This document shows positions 1 through 10,100 of a stretch of 64,000 nucleotides of DNA, in pieces. The translations under genes were made by a program, and so were the position numbers. The notes beneath the pieces were generated by a model. It was not told the DNA's origin. It ran no database searches and was given only the letters and a program-made list of their open reading frames with translations. This DNA comes from Lachnospira sp. UBA4346. Lineage in GTDB: Bacteria; Bacillota; Clostridia; Lachnospirales; Lachnospiraceae. Location of the stretch: positions 1-64,000 of the forward strand of contig DGTC01000002.1 in the NCBI GenBank assembly GCA_002394205.1, written 5' to 3'. Each line of letters starts with the position of its first letter. Positions within the stretch are counted from its first letter, which is position 1.

Positions 1-262
1 TCCACAAGGCGACAACGACACATGTGGAGACAGTGTGCTTATTATCGCGTAAAGCTTGATTTTATGCGGGCTTTGGGGCGATTTTGAAGAAAATGAATCT
101 GTGCTTTTAATCGTGGAAAATGTAGATTTTAGGAAAGAGTGTTAAATTATTTGAGAATATAGCTTGTGCGCCGAGATTATATCGGACAAAAGTTGTGCGC
201 GGATTTTTATATGAAAGATTAAATAGAAATCAGAAAATGGTAATTTGAGGAGGGAATATTTA
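1..262. other. Left edge, no gene recognised
   Basis: No convincing coding frame is seen before the first acetyltransferase gene. The stretch ends in the strong ribosome site GAGGAGGG at 247-254. Confidence 0.4.
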
Positions 263-697
263 GTGGTCAGAGAAGCAAAATTCGAAGAACTGAAGCAGTT
301 ATTAGAGCTATATTTAGATCTGCATGAGAATTTAATACCAGATAATACAGAACACCTTTTGAACACATGGAAATGTATTATGCAAGATAATAATCATCAT
401 GTTATAGTTAAAATTTGGGATGATAAAATAGTATCCTCTTGTGTTTGCGTTGTTATTCCCAATTTGACAAGAAATATTAGACCGTATGCTTTCATTGAGA
501 ATGTAGTAACTGATGAAAAATATCGAGGAAAAGGATTTGCAACGGAATGTTTAAATTACGCAAAAAAAATTGCTGAAAAAGAGAATTGTTATAAAATGAT
601 GTTACTAACAGGTTCTAAAAATGAAAGTACATTGAAGTTTTATGAAAATGCGGGTTACAATTCGTCAGATAAAACTGCATTTATTCAATGGTTGTAA
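263..697 (+). CDS. GNAT-family N-acetyltransferase
   Basis: Probable acetyl-CoA-dependent N-acetyltransferase of 144 residues; substrate unknown. The C-terminal half carries the GNAT signature: a beta strand ENVVTDEKYRGKGFAT (acetyl-CoA pyrophosphate loop, R-G-K-G), then a helix with NYAKKIAEKENC and the strand MMLLTGSKN, ending FYENAGY, the usual GNAT tail. The open frame can start at a TTG at 245, but GAGGAGGG at 247-254 would then lie inside the gene, so I place the start at GTG 263, eight bases after that site. It stands alone ahead of a decayed Fic gene. Family assignment is firm; function is not predictable. Confidence 0.85.
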   Translation: MVREAKFEELKQLLELYLDLHENLIPDNTEHLLNTWKCIMQDNNHHVIVKIWDDKIVSSCVCVVIPNLTRNIRPYAFIENVVTDEKYRGKGFATECLNYAKKIAEKENCYKMMLLTGSKNESTLKFYENAGYNSSDKTAFIQWL

Positions 698-759
698 TTT
701 TCGTGGTAAGAATAAACTACAAGATAAATTCCAAGTCGTCGAGTAAGTGAGGTGATAGT

Positions 760-1329
760 TTGTCAAATAAATCATGGAAATTAGAATTAAATGAATATAT
801 ACGTCAAGGTGAACCGGATCAGATAGATAAAAGTAATGCATGAAAGACAGCTATTGGTCTTTAGGATGTGGATGGACTTACCACTTCCCAGTACTTAGTG
901 GATATGGCAAAAGAACATATTGAAGGCAAAATCAGTATCAATGAGGCTGACAAGAGAATTGCTGCTTATTATGAAGAACGCAGAGATAGAGAAGAAGTTG
1001 AAGTGGACACAAAAGAAGCTCTTGACTATGATTTTTCACAGGAAAAGGATTTTTCGTATGAGGGATTGTCATTAGATGAATCTGTTCGTCATATTGCTAA
1101 ATTTACATCTGGGATTTGGCAAATTCATCCTTTGTTTTTTGAAAATCTTTTATTGAATGTAGGACATGAATTGAAAAATCCTACAATTACGCAAAAAGAA
1201 TTAGCAGCTATCATTGGAAAATCAGAAAGAACCATCAAAACAAGGACTGTGGAAATGCAGGATAAAGGGTTGATTTGCCGAGAAAACGGAAAGCGAAATG
1301 GGAAATGGAAGGTGCTTGTGGAAATATAA
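760..1329 (+). pseudogene. Decayed Fic-family protein (VbhA-like N terminus, winged-helix C terminus)
   Basis: A TTG at 760 after GTGAGGTGA opens a frame beginning MSNKSWKLELNEYIRQGEP, the usual start of Firmicute Fic proteins with an N-terminal VbhA-like inhibitory segment. The same frame is stopped by TGA at 841-843, where relatives have Trp (SNAWK), and by TAG at 862-864, where relatives have Gln. It then stays open to 1329. Inside it pieces of a longer Fic protein are joined: the VbhA-like part, a segment ending FTSGIWQIHP where the catalytic HPFxxGNxR motif should continue but does not, a short FFENLLL piece, and an intact C-terminal winged helix (TQKELAAIIGKSERTIK). So most of the AMP-transferase core is gone. 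The open part from GTG 868 could still make a small DNA-binding protein. Comparison with full-length relatives is from memory of the family. Confidence 0.7.
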
Positions 1330-1466
1330 GTATAAGTTATAGCTTAGAAACAGAACCTCGAAACGGTCAGATTGCTGTGGGTGTTAAAATTTGTAGAAAG
1401 ACAAAAAGGGTGTAGTTTGGAAACACAAAGATTTATCGTTCACATTATCATAAGTGGAATCAGGCG

Positions 1467-1514
1467 AATTTGGACGATTGGCTAGTGTACTTTTGTTTTA
1501 TTTGTTGTTATAAT
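1467..1514 (+). promoter_or_regulatory. Promoter of the LuxR-type regulator with shared regulator box
   Basis: TATAAT at 1509-1514 is preceded, 17 bases upstream, by TGTACT at 1486-1491. The latter lies in the sequence GGCTAGTGTACTTT (1480-1493). A 27-base block (1467-1493) matches the block at 4021-4047 at 23 of 27 positions, and the distance to the -10 is the same (29 bases from the first G to the TATAAT). Confidence 0.7.
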
Positions 1515-1564
1515 CGGCTTAAAGAATCTTAATGACACAGAACAAATTCTGGAGGGAGAATATC

Positions 1565-1999
1565 ATGCAGCAATTAAATGAAAATGGCAAGCCCATGGTT
1601 GATGAACATTATATAAGACCGGCAAATGCGGAAAAGATTATGAGAAATGCGCATAATGCAAGACAGACCTTGTATGTATATGCTCCGACTGGATTTGGTA
1701 AGACAAGTTTTGTTGCAGATATGCTCCAGAGGAGACGATACCTGTATTTGTTAGCTGGTGATACAGACAGATTGTTAGAGGAACTGGCTGCAGTTCTTGC
1801 AGCGGAAGTAGACAATAAAGAGACCATTATCGTTATTGATGATTTGCATCTGATTGAATCGGATGAGACAAAGGAACGTCTGCTTCCTATCTTACAGGGA
1901 CTGATTGTAAGAAGTGATATATGGCTTGTTATGATTTCAAGAGCTGACGTACCCTCCTGGTTAAAATCATTATATATCCAGAATATTTTATCACGATAG
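1565..1999 (+). CDS. MalT/LuxR-type regulator, N-terminal ATPase part (frameshifted gene)
   Basis: N-terminal part of a large ATP-dependent (STAND class, MalT-like) LuxR-family transcription regulator. It shows the Walker A loop APTGFGKTS, a Walker B strand IIVIDDLHLI and the sensor-like WLVMISRADVPSWL. Start is ATG 1565 after GGAGGG at 1551-1556. The frame ends at TAG 1997-1999, but the protein clearly continues in another frame from about 1972 (IYPEYFITIDDSQLALSEKEV). The shift lies in the run TTATATAT at about 1969-1977. Joined to the next entry it would make a protein of roughly 810 residues, a normal size for the MalT family. It may be a true mutation, a slippage-variable site or a sequencing error. 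Confidence 0.75.
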   Translation: MQQLNENGKPMVDEHYIRPANAEKIMRNAHNARQTLYVYAPTGFGKTSFVADMLQRRRYLYLLAGDTDRLLEELAAVLAAEVDNKETIIVIDDLHLIESDETKERLLPILQGLIVRSDIWLVMISRADVPSWLKSLYIQNILSR

Positions 2000-2088
2000 A
2001 TGATTCCCAACTTGCACTTTCGGAGAAAGAAGTCAGAGCGTATTTTGACCTTTGGGAGCTGAACTATTCGGATCGTGATTTCAAAAAG

Positions 2089-3999
2089 GTGATGGATGTG
2101 ATGTTTGGCTATCCGCTTGCCATCCGTATCTTTGTCATGCATATTTTGTCTTATGGAAAAGATTCCGGACTTGGCAGTCAGAAGGTAGAGGAAGCCATAA
2201 GAAAAGGCTATGATGATCTGTATGATTATTATGATGTACATGTATTCGACCAGTGGAATATTGAATTACAGGAGTTTTTGATGGATATATCCATCGTGGA
2301 CGAATTTGATACAGGCATTGCACAGATTATATCAAAACGAAATGATGTACCTGCCTTGCTCCATCAGGCAAGGGAAATCGGTTCTTTTCTGTTTGCAAAG
2401 ACAGAAGGAGACAGAACGATTTATTCTTTGCGGGAAATTATGCGTGATGGAATGAGACGCAGGCTGGCTATAAAAAAGAGCAAGGTGTATGTAGATAACC
2501 TGTATTATAATGCCGGAACCTATTATGAGATGAAAGGGGATGTAGTCAGTGCCCTTTCCATGTATGAAAAAGGAAATCACGAAGAGAGTATATCCGGACT
2601 TCTTGTAAGCAATGCCCGCCATCATGCAGGAAGCGGACATTATTGGATACTTCGCAGGTACTATCAGGAACTGTCTGAGGATACCATAAAGCAAAGTCCG
2701 GAACTTATGGCAGGAATGAGTCTCCTGCAGTCGATTCTGATGGATGATGAGGAGAGCGACAGATGGTATCGGGAATTGGTGCAGTTTTCGGAAAGGCAGA
2801 CAGGCAGTATGCGAAAGCTGGCACAGGCAAGACTTTTGTATCTGGATATCAGTCTGCCCCAGCGTGGCAGCTTTGATATGGTTGAACTGATAAAGAAGCT
2901 GTCTGTTTTCGTAAAGAATCGAAAAGACATCTTTCCGGAACTCTCCCTTACCAATAATCAGCCTTCTATGATGGATGGCGGCAAGGATTTTAGTGAGTGG
3001 AGCAAAAAGGATACACAACTTGCAAAAAGCATAGGAAAGATTGTAGAGCTTTCCCTTGGGAAATTTGGAAAGGGACTGGTAAATCTGGCACTGGCAGAAA
3101 GCTTTTTAGAAAAGGGTGAAGATTACTATGAAGTAGCGGTTCTTGCTGACAGAGGAAGACTTCAGGCGGAAAGTGGCGGTAAACTGGAACAGGTCTTTGT
3201 GGGCGTTGGCATTGTGGCACAGCTTGCAGTTTTAAATGGTCATCTGCCGGATGCACTTGAGCTGCTTGACGGATTAAAAAAGACCGCCGGTGTAGATGCT
3301 CCGCAGATTATTCCATGTATTGAAGCACTGAAAACCAGATATTACTTGTACAACGGACAATTCAAAGAAGCAACAGACTGGTTAAAGACAGCTCCGAATG
3401 AAGATGAAGAATTTTGTACACTGGAGCGATACCGTTATATGTCAAAGATTCGGGTGTATCTGTCATTGGGCAAGAGAGAGAAAGCACGCAGTCTGCTGAA
3501 TCGAATGTTAGGATATGCAGAGCTTCGGAATCGGACATTCTTATGGATAGAAACAAAAATACTTTATGCAATCACACAGTATCGAATGGGAAATGATGAC
3601 TGGATCATTCATTTGCAGGAGGCAGTGACGAAAGCAGAGGAATATCATTTTGTCCGGGTCTTTGTCAGAGAAGGTGTGGCAGTCCTTGAACTGTTAAAGG
3701 ATAAGCGCCTTAATTGGACAGATAAGAAGTATATGACACAAGTTGTGAAAGAGTGCGAACAACAGGCAAACCTTTATCCGAATTATCTTGCAGAAAAAGC
3801 AGAGGATGTGAGATTGTCTGATACGGCAATCGCTATCCTTCGTATGCAGGCAGATGGTATGAAAAATGAAGCAATCGCAGAAAAACTGGAAATGTCAGTT
3901 GGAAATGTGAAATATCATAATACAGAGACCTATAAAAAGCTTGGGGTAAAAAGTAAAGCTGCGGCTGTAATTGAGGCGAGAAAGAGAAAACTGATATAA
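2089..3999 (+). CDS. MalT/LuxR-type regulator, TPR and HTH part (frameshifted gene)
   Basis: C-terminal part of the regulator begun at 1565. In this frame the sequence is already coding from about 1972; ATG 2089 is only the first internal start available. After the rest of the ATPase module come several hundred residues of TPR-like helical repeats (for example YEMKGDVVSALSMYEKGN), the signal-sensing part in this family. The last 60 residues form a LuxR-type helix-turn-helix (AIAILRMQADGMKNEAIAEK, then MSVGNVKYHNTETYKKLGVK). The next gene is the giant surface protein, whose promoter shares a box with this regulator's promoter, so autoregulation plus control of the adhesin is inferred. Confidence 0.75.
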   Translation: MMDVMFGYPLAIRIFVMHILSYGKDSGLGSQKVEEAIRKGYDDLYDYYDVHVFDQWNIELQEFLMDISIVDEFDTGIAQIISKRNDVPALLHQAREIGSFLFAKTEGDRTIYSLREIMRDGMRRRLAIKKSKVYVDNLYYNAGTYYEMKGDVVSALSMYEKGNHEESISGLLVSNARHHAGSGHYWILRRYYQELSEDTIKQSPELMAGMSLLQSILMDDEESDRWYRELVQFSERQTGSMRKLAQARLLYLDISLPQRGSFDMVELIKKLSVFVKNRKDIFPELSLTNNQPSMMDGGKDFSEWSKKDTQLAKSIGKIVELSLGKFGKGLVNLALAESFLEKGEDYYEVAVLADRGRLQAESGGKLEQVFVGVGIVAQLAVLNGHLPDALELLDGLKKTAGVDAPQIIPCIEALKTRYYLYNGQFKEATDWLKTAPNEDEEFCTLERYRYMSKIRVYLSLGKREKARSLLNRMLGYAELRNRTFLWIETKILYAITQYRMGNDDWIIHLQEAVTKAEEYHFVRVFVREGVAVLELLKDKRLNWTDKKYMTQVVKECEQQANLYPNYLAEKAEDVRLSDTAIAILRMQADGMKNEAIAEKLEMSVGNVKYHNTETYKKLGVKSKAAAVIEARKRKLI

Positions 4000-4020
4000 A
4001 AAACTTTGTCAAACACATAA

Positions 4021-4068
4021 AATTTAGACTTTCGGCTAGTGTACTTTGGTGAATCGGGAGGGTATAAT
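4021..4068 (+). promoter_or_regulatory. Promoter of the giant surface protein with shared regulator box
   Basis: GGCTAGTGTACTTT at 4034-4047 and TATAAT at 4063-4068 reproduce the arrangement upstream of the LuxR-type regulator, with the same 29-base offset. A leader of about 90 bases follows; it contains a small hairpin (AAACAAT and ATTGTTT around 4077-4100) before the ribosome site GGGAGGA at 4153-4159. Confidence 0.7.
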
Positions 4069-4165
4069 AAATGTGTAAACAATGATATCCGTATTGTTTC
4101 ATACATCGAAATATATACCGGGTGGTGGTCTTTGACACTACCTACCGAGTTTGGGAGGAATTCTT

Positions 4166-7100
4166 ATGGGAAAATTATCAAATCCGAAAGGGGAATTTGT
4201 AAAGAGACGAAAAAGAATACTTGCTGTTTTTCTTGCACTTGTGATGATTATGGGCAATCTGCCTTTTGGTTATTCGTATAAGGTACAGGCAGTAGATGGG
4301 CAGTTTGCTGCCAGCCAGTCGGTGGATGGCATTACCGTATCTGTCACAGCAGATGCAGGTGTATTTCCACAAGGTGTGGCACTTTCTGTTTCAAAGGTAA
4401 ACTCTGAAGCAGTAGAACAGAGTGTGGATGGAGTACGAGCTGATAATGTCAATGTCGTATCCTCTTATACTTTTGATATCAAGGTATTAGATGCTGATGG
4501 CAACGAAATTCAGCCGGATACAAGCAAGGGAAGTGTGAAAGTGTCCTTTGCTGCGGCAGAGGTAGTAAATCAAAATCTTGACGTCGAAGTTTACCATATC
4601 GCAGATGAGAATGCAGGTGCAGAGAAGCTTGACAGCTCCGTTCAGAATGTAGACGGAGAGCAGGCAGTTGTCGCAGAGACAACAGGCTTTTCTTACTACA
4701 CGGTAGAATTTACATATAACAGTTTACAGTATGTTCTTGACGGAGATAGTACAGTCTCTTTAGCAACAATCCTTGAAACAGTAGGCTTGACAGGAATAGT
4801 AGAAAATGCAGTAAGTAGCAATCCAGACTTATTCTCTGTTGAGAAAAATGCAGAGGGAGAAGACTGGACAGTATCTGCAAAGCAGGCATTTACAAGTAAT
4901 GAAACTTTAAAAGTCACGATTGATGGCACAGAGTATGTGATTACGGTGACGGATGATGTGCCAATTTATGTTGGAGGATCATATTACTCTAGCACACTAG
5001 AGATTTATGACAATAGTGGGGAATGTCGCATTACAGATTTTACAGTAGTTAGTATGCAGTCTAAAACAGTGAAAATTAACCTTGATAGTAGATATGAAAA
5101 TACTGACTTGCTTGAACTTACGATTCCAGAGAAGGTTGATATTTATGGACAAGAGTTTACCGTAGTTGGAATTGATAATAATGGCGCGAGATTGTGGAGT
5201 ACATGTTTTCCAAATCTTACAACTCTTAAATTCCCTGACAGCATGGTGGATGATATTGGAGGACTATATGAAATGAGTAAGCTGACAAACATCCACCTGC
5301 CAAGAGGAATTACAACACTGCCAAGTTTTCAGAAGTGCTCATCCCTTGTTTCGCTTGATTTAAGCAACTATACTTCTCTTACAAGTATTTCAAATAATTT
5401 ATTTGCGGGTTGCACATCCTTGGATAAGGTGATATTTCCTGACAACTATACTCCTACGGGAAAGGAGTTTGCGGAATGTCCGGGACCACTTAGTCATATT
5501 GACATTAGTCGGTTTCCTTCCAAACTTCCACAGTCGGCTTTTGTGAAGTGTACAGGATTGAAGGAGATTACGATTCCTGCTAACATTACAGAGATTGGCT
5601 ATGAAGCCTTTGCGGATTGTTCTTCCCTTAAGGCTGTTGCCTTTGAAGGAACGGTTAAGATTAATTCATATGCATTTAGCGGTTGCTCTAATTTAGTGGC
5701 AGTCATTTCTTCTCCGAATGGAACTATTGATGGGTATTCTGAAACCTATGGTGATTCTAGTGCCGTTATCTATGGCTACCAAAAGGAAAAATATGATTGG
5801 GTGAATAGTAGTGACAGATATCGGTATGCTCCTACACTTGCTATCGACAACACTCATATAGCAAGTGGGGAAGAGCTTTTCGGATTTCTAAGTACCCCTG
5901 AGGTGAATTATTCGCGCTATTTTTATTTTGATAGAAAGGAACCAGTTAAGTTGTATGTTGATGGGGAATATAAGCAGGATATCACTTCGTATGCTAAATT
6001 CTCTGTGAGTGGTCTTTCTGATGGAACGCACATCTTACAAGCCCGTGCTGTATTTGAGGGTTGTAACATTTCCTGTAAGGGTCCAGAACTTACGGTTACA
6101 GTAGGTCAAGTGTTAGAAACTAATAGTTGGGAAACGGAACCGAGTATAGAAGGATGGACTTATGGAGAAACAGCAAGTACGCCGGTAGCAGCAGCTACAA
6201 GTGGTGAAAATGTAAGTTTTACTTACAGCGACTCTGCTACAGGAACTTATTCTGCTACAAAACCGACAGATGCTGGTACTTATTATATGAAAGCAACGGT
6301 GGCAGCCAATGATACATATAGCGGATTGGAAAGTGCACCAATTTCTTTTAAAATTGCGAGAGCAAAACTGACACCAAGTATCACAGGTACCATTTCTAAG
6401 GTCTATGATGGAACAACTACAGTAGAGACAACAGATGCAGGTATCAGTCTGACAGGTGCAAAGAATGGAGAAAATCCTACAGCTACAGCATCCTTTGCTT
6501 ATGAGGGTGCAGATGTGGATACAGGAATTACCGTAAATGCAACAGATATTACGCTTGGTAGTGCTTGGACAACAAATTATGAATTAACATCGACTACTGC
6601 AAATACAACAGGTACGATAACTCAAAGAGATGTCAATAGCTGTACTGTATCGGCAGGAAGCGCACTCTACACAGGAAAAGCAGTAACACCAAATATTGCG
6701 ATTGCATTTACTAGTGTGGAATTGATAAAAGATAGTGATTATACTGTTGAAAACATTTCCAATAACATCAATGTAACCACAGATACATCGAAAGCATCTG
6801 CGACCATAAAAGGTATTGGAAACTTTGCAGGAGAAAAGACGATAGAGTTTGATATCAAGAGACTGCAAACAGATGTCGAGGGAATCATTAACGGTGACAG
6901 CGATTGGACGAATGGTTGGGCTGGTTTATCTGCACCGGAGGGCTTTCAGATTACAGGCAATGCAGATGGAAGTGGTGCAGGAAAGTCTTACGGAACATCT
7001 GAGGAAAGTCTGAGCTTAGCAGGAACAGAGCTGACCTATTATCTGGTTCAGGAAGGAACAGGTGCGATATCCGAAGCAAAGACAAAGACGGTAAAGATAG

Positions 7101-10100
7101 ATCGTACAGCTCCAAAAGGAGAAATCAAGATTTCTACAAAGGGATGGGATACATTTTTAGAGACAATTACCTTTGGACGTTATAAATCCAATACAAAAAC
7201 GGTAACGATTACCGGCACAGATGCCTTGAGTGGTGTAAAAAGCGTTAAGTATATTGTTTCAGAAGAGCCATTGAGCAAGTTTAAGGTAGGCTATGAAAGC
7301 CACTTACAGGATTATACCGGATCTTTTGAGATTGACAGTAATAAGAAACAGATTATCTATGCGGTTATTAGAGATAATGCAGGTAATCAATGTGAGATTA
7401 GCTCTGACGGAATCATCTTAGATGATGTAGCACCAGTGATTGATATTCAATCATTTAAAGCCTTAGATACTTCTATAACGCTGTCATTTGAGACAGATGA
7501 GGCAGGTTCTTACTGGGCATACTGCTATGAGGCAGGAACGGAAAGTTCGGTTATAGTAGAAGCAGTGATTGAAAAGGCACAGAAGACTGGTATAATGACT
7601 GCCGATGCAGATGGAAAGTATAAAAATGAGCTCACATTCACAGACTTAAGTCCAAATACAGGATATAGAATCGCAATTGTGACACAGGATAATGTGATAG
7701 ATATCGCTACGGGTGAAGAAACGCATAATGTAACAAAATGGGAAGACATGCTCTACATAGAGACAACAACTGAAAAAACGATTCCTATTTTTGCGAGAGA
7801 TCCGAAATTTGCGACCTCTTATGTCTATGGTACAAGTTTGAGTGAGATGACAGTAGAAGATTTGGCATCAACTAATGGCGTGGCAGGTACTTGGACGATT
7901 ACAGAATCAAATCAAAATAGATATCCAATAGTGGGTGGTACAGCAGCTTGGAAGGTAACATTTACCCCAAATGATTCAAACTATAGTACGGTCGACAGGT
8001 ATATCATTCCGGTAATCACAGCGAGAGATATAAGTGATGAAAGTTTGGTAACGATTGTTTCTGAAAAAGATAATGATAGTAGTTATACACCAGTTTATAC
8101 CGGAAATGCAATCGAGATGACTGCTACCGTAACGGATAGCAACAGTGCTTTGACAATGGTAAAAGACACCGACTATACCTTTACCTACATGAACAATGTG
8201 AATGCGATGTTAGAAACAGACATGTATCCACCGATTCTTATAATAACAGGAAAAGGTAATTATACAGGTACAGTCGTAAAGGCCTACACCATTGCAAAAG
8301 CAGAGATGACAGATGTATCTGTAGCACAGAGTGGTACCCTGACTTATAAGCCTACCGCAGACCATAAGGGCGAGGCACAGACACCGGTGGTAGATGCATC
8401 TGCAACGACTGTAAATAATCAGACGATTAGCGTTACTTACAGTCTGGAGGAAAATGGCACTTACACAAGTGAAGTTCCAAAGGTAACAAAGGCAGATGAT
8501 TATACTGTTTATTATAAGGTATCTGCTCCAAACCATAATGATGCAACAGGAAGCTTTGAAGTAAAGATGGCAAAGGCAGTCAATCCTTATTCCGTACCGG
8601 AAGCAACGATGACGGTTCCATATTTAACAAAGACTGTCGGTGCGGTCGCACTTCCAGATGGATGGGAATGGACAGAGGCAGATAAAAACAAGGAGCTTTC
8701 CGTTGAAACAGCTCTTACTGCAAATGCAGTCTACACGGCAGAGGATAAGGATAACTTTGAGACACTGCCAACCGTAGCAATCACATTGACAAGAAGTCGC
8801 TGTGTGCATGATGGCGAAGTGGATATTAGAAATTTCAAGGCAGCTACTACAACGGAAGATGGATACACAGGCGATAAGCATTGTAAAAAATGTGACGAGC
8901 TGTTAGAGAGCGGAACGGTAATACCTAAGATTGTAGCATCCTATATGGTGACAGCATCCGTTGACTTTGATGCAATCAACGCAGGTATGGATACTCCAGG
9001 TGCAAAGACGGTTACGATAAGAAACACAGGTAATTGTGATCTTGTACTGACACAGCCAGGTGTGGCAAATTATGAAATTGGTACCTTATCAAAGACTGCA
9101 CTTGCACCAAATGAGGAAGCAACCTTTACGATTCAGCCAAAAGCAGGACTTACCGCAGGAAGCTATGAGGCAGACATTACCATTTCTGCAGCATACGCAA
9201 CAAGCAACAATGGTACTGCAAACTGGCAGGAGATAAAGAATGGTACAGCAAGTAAGAAAGTAACAGCTAAGTTTACGGTAAATCAGAAACTAAAGATTAC
9301 AACCGATAAGACACAGCATATCTTTAAGAGTGATGAGTCTGCTGATGAGGTTACATTTAGTGCAATACCGGAAGCTGGTAGCGGAATCTATACTTATAAA
9401 TGGTACAAAAATAATGGAACAGAAGTAATCAGCACGAGTGCGAATGTAACTGCATCAAAGGCAGATGCACCGGCAAGCTATAAGGTAGTCCTTAGTGATG
9501 GTATCGAAGAAAAAGAAGCAACCGTAACAACAAAGGTGATTTCTAAGCATACCATTACCTTTGATACCGACGGTGGAAGTAGTGTCGTAGCGATTGCAGC
9601 TTACGAAGACGAAGCAATCACAGCACCTGCAAATCCTACCAAGACTGGTTATACCTTTAATGGCTGGAATCAGACCATTCCAGGTAAGATGCCAGACCAC
9701 GATATGACGATTACGGCAAAGTGGAAGCTGATACCTGTTTATACGATTTTGGCATCATTTGATGGAAATGAAACCGCTAATGAGTTTGGCAGCTTAAATG
9801 AGGGTTACGAGACACCATCAGATACAAAGACCATTACGGTTACAAACACAGGTAATCAGAGCGTAACCTTAATACAGCCAACCGCAGTAAGCTATGAACT
9901 GGGAACACTTTCTAAGACAGAGCTTGCCGTTGGAGAGACAGCAACCTTTACGATTGCACCAAAGACAGGACTGCTTTCCGGTACGCATCAGGAAACTATC
10001 CGGATTGCGAATACACAGGGACAGGCAGCAAGTGTCAATGTAAACGTTAAAGTCAACGGTACACTTATGGTAAGTATCGCACCGGATAAAGCTTCTATCG

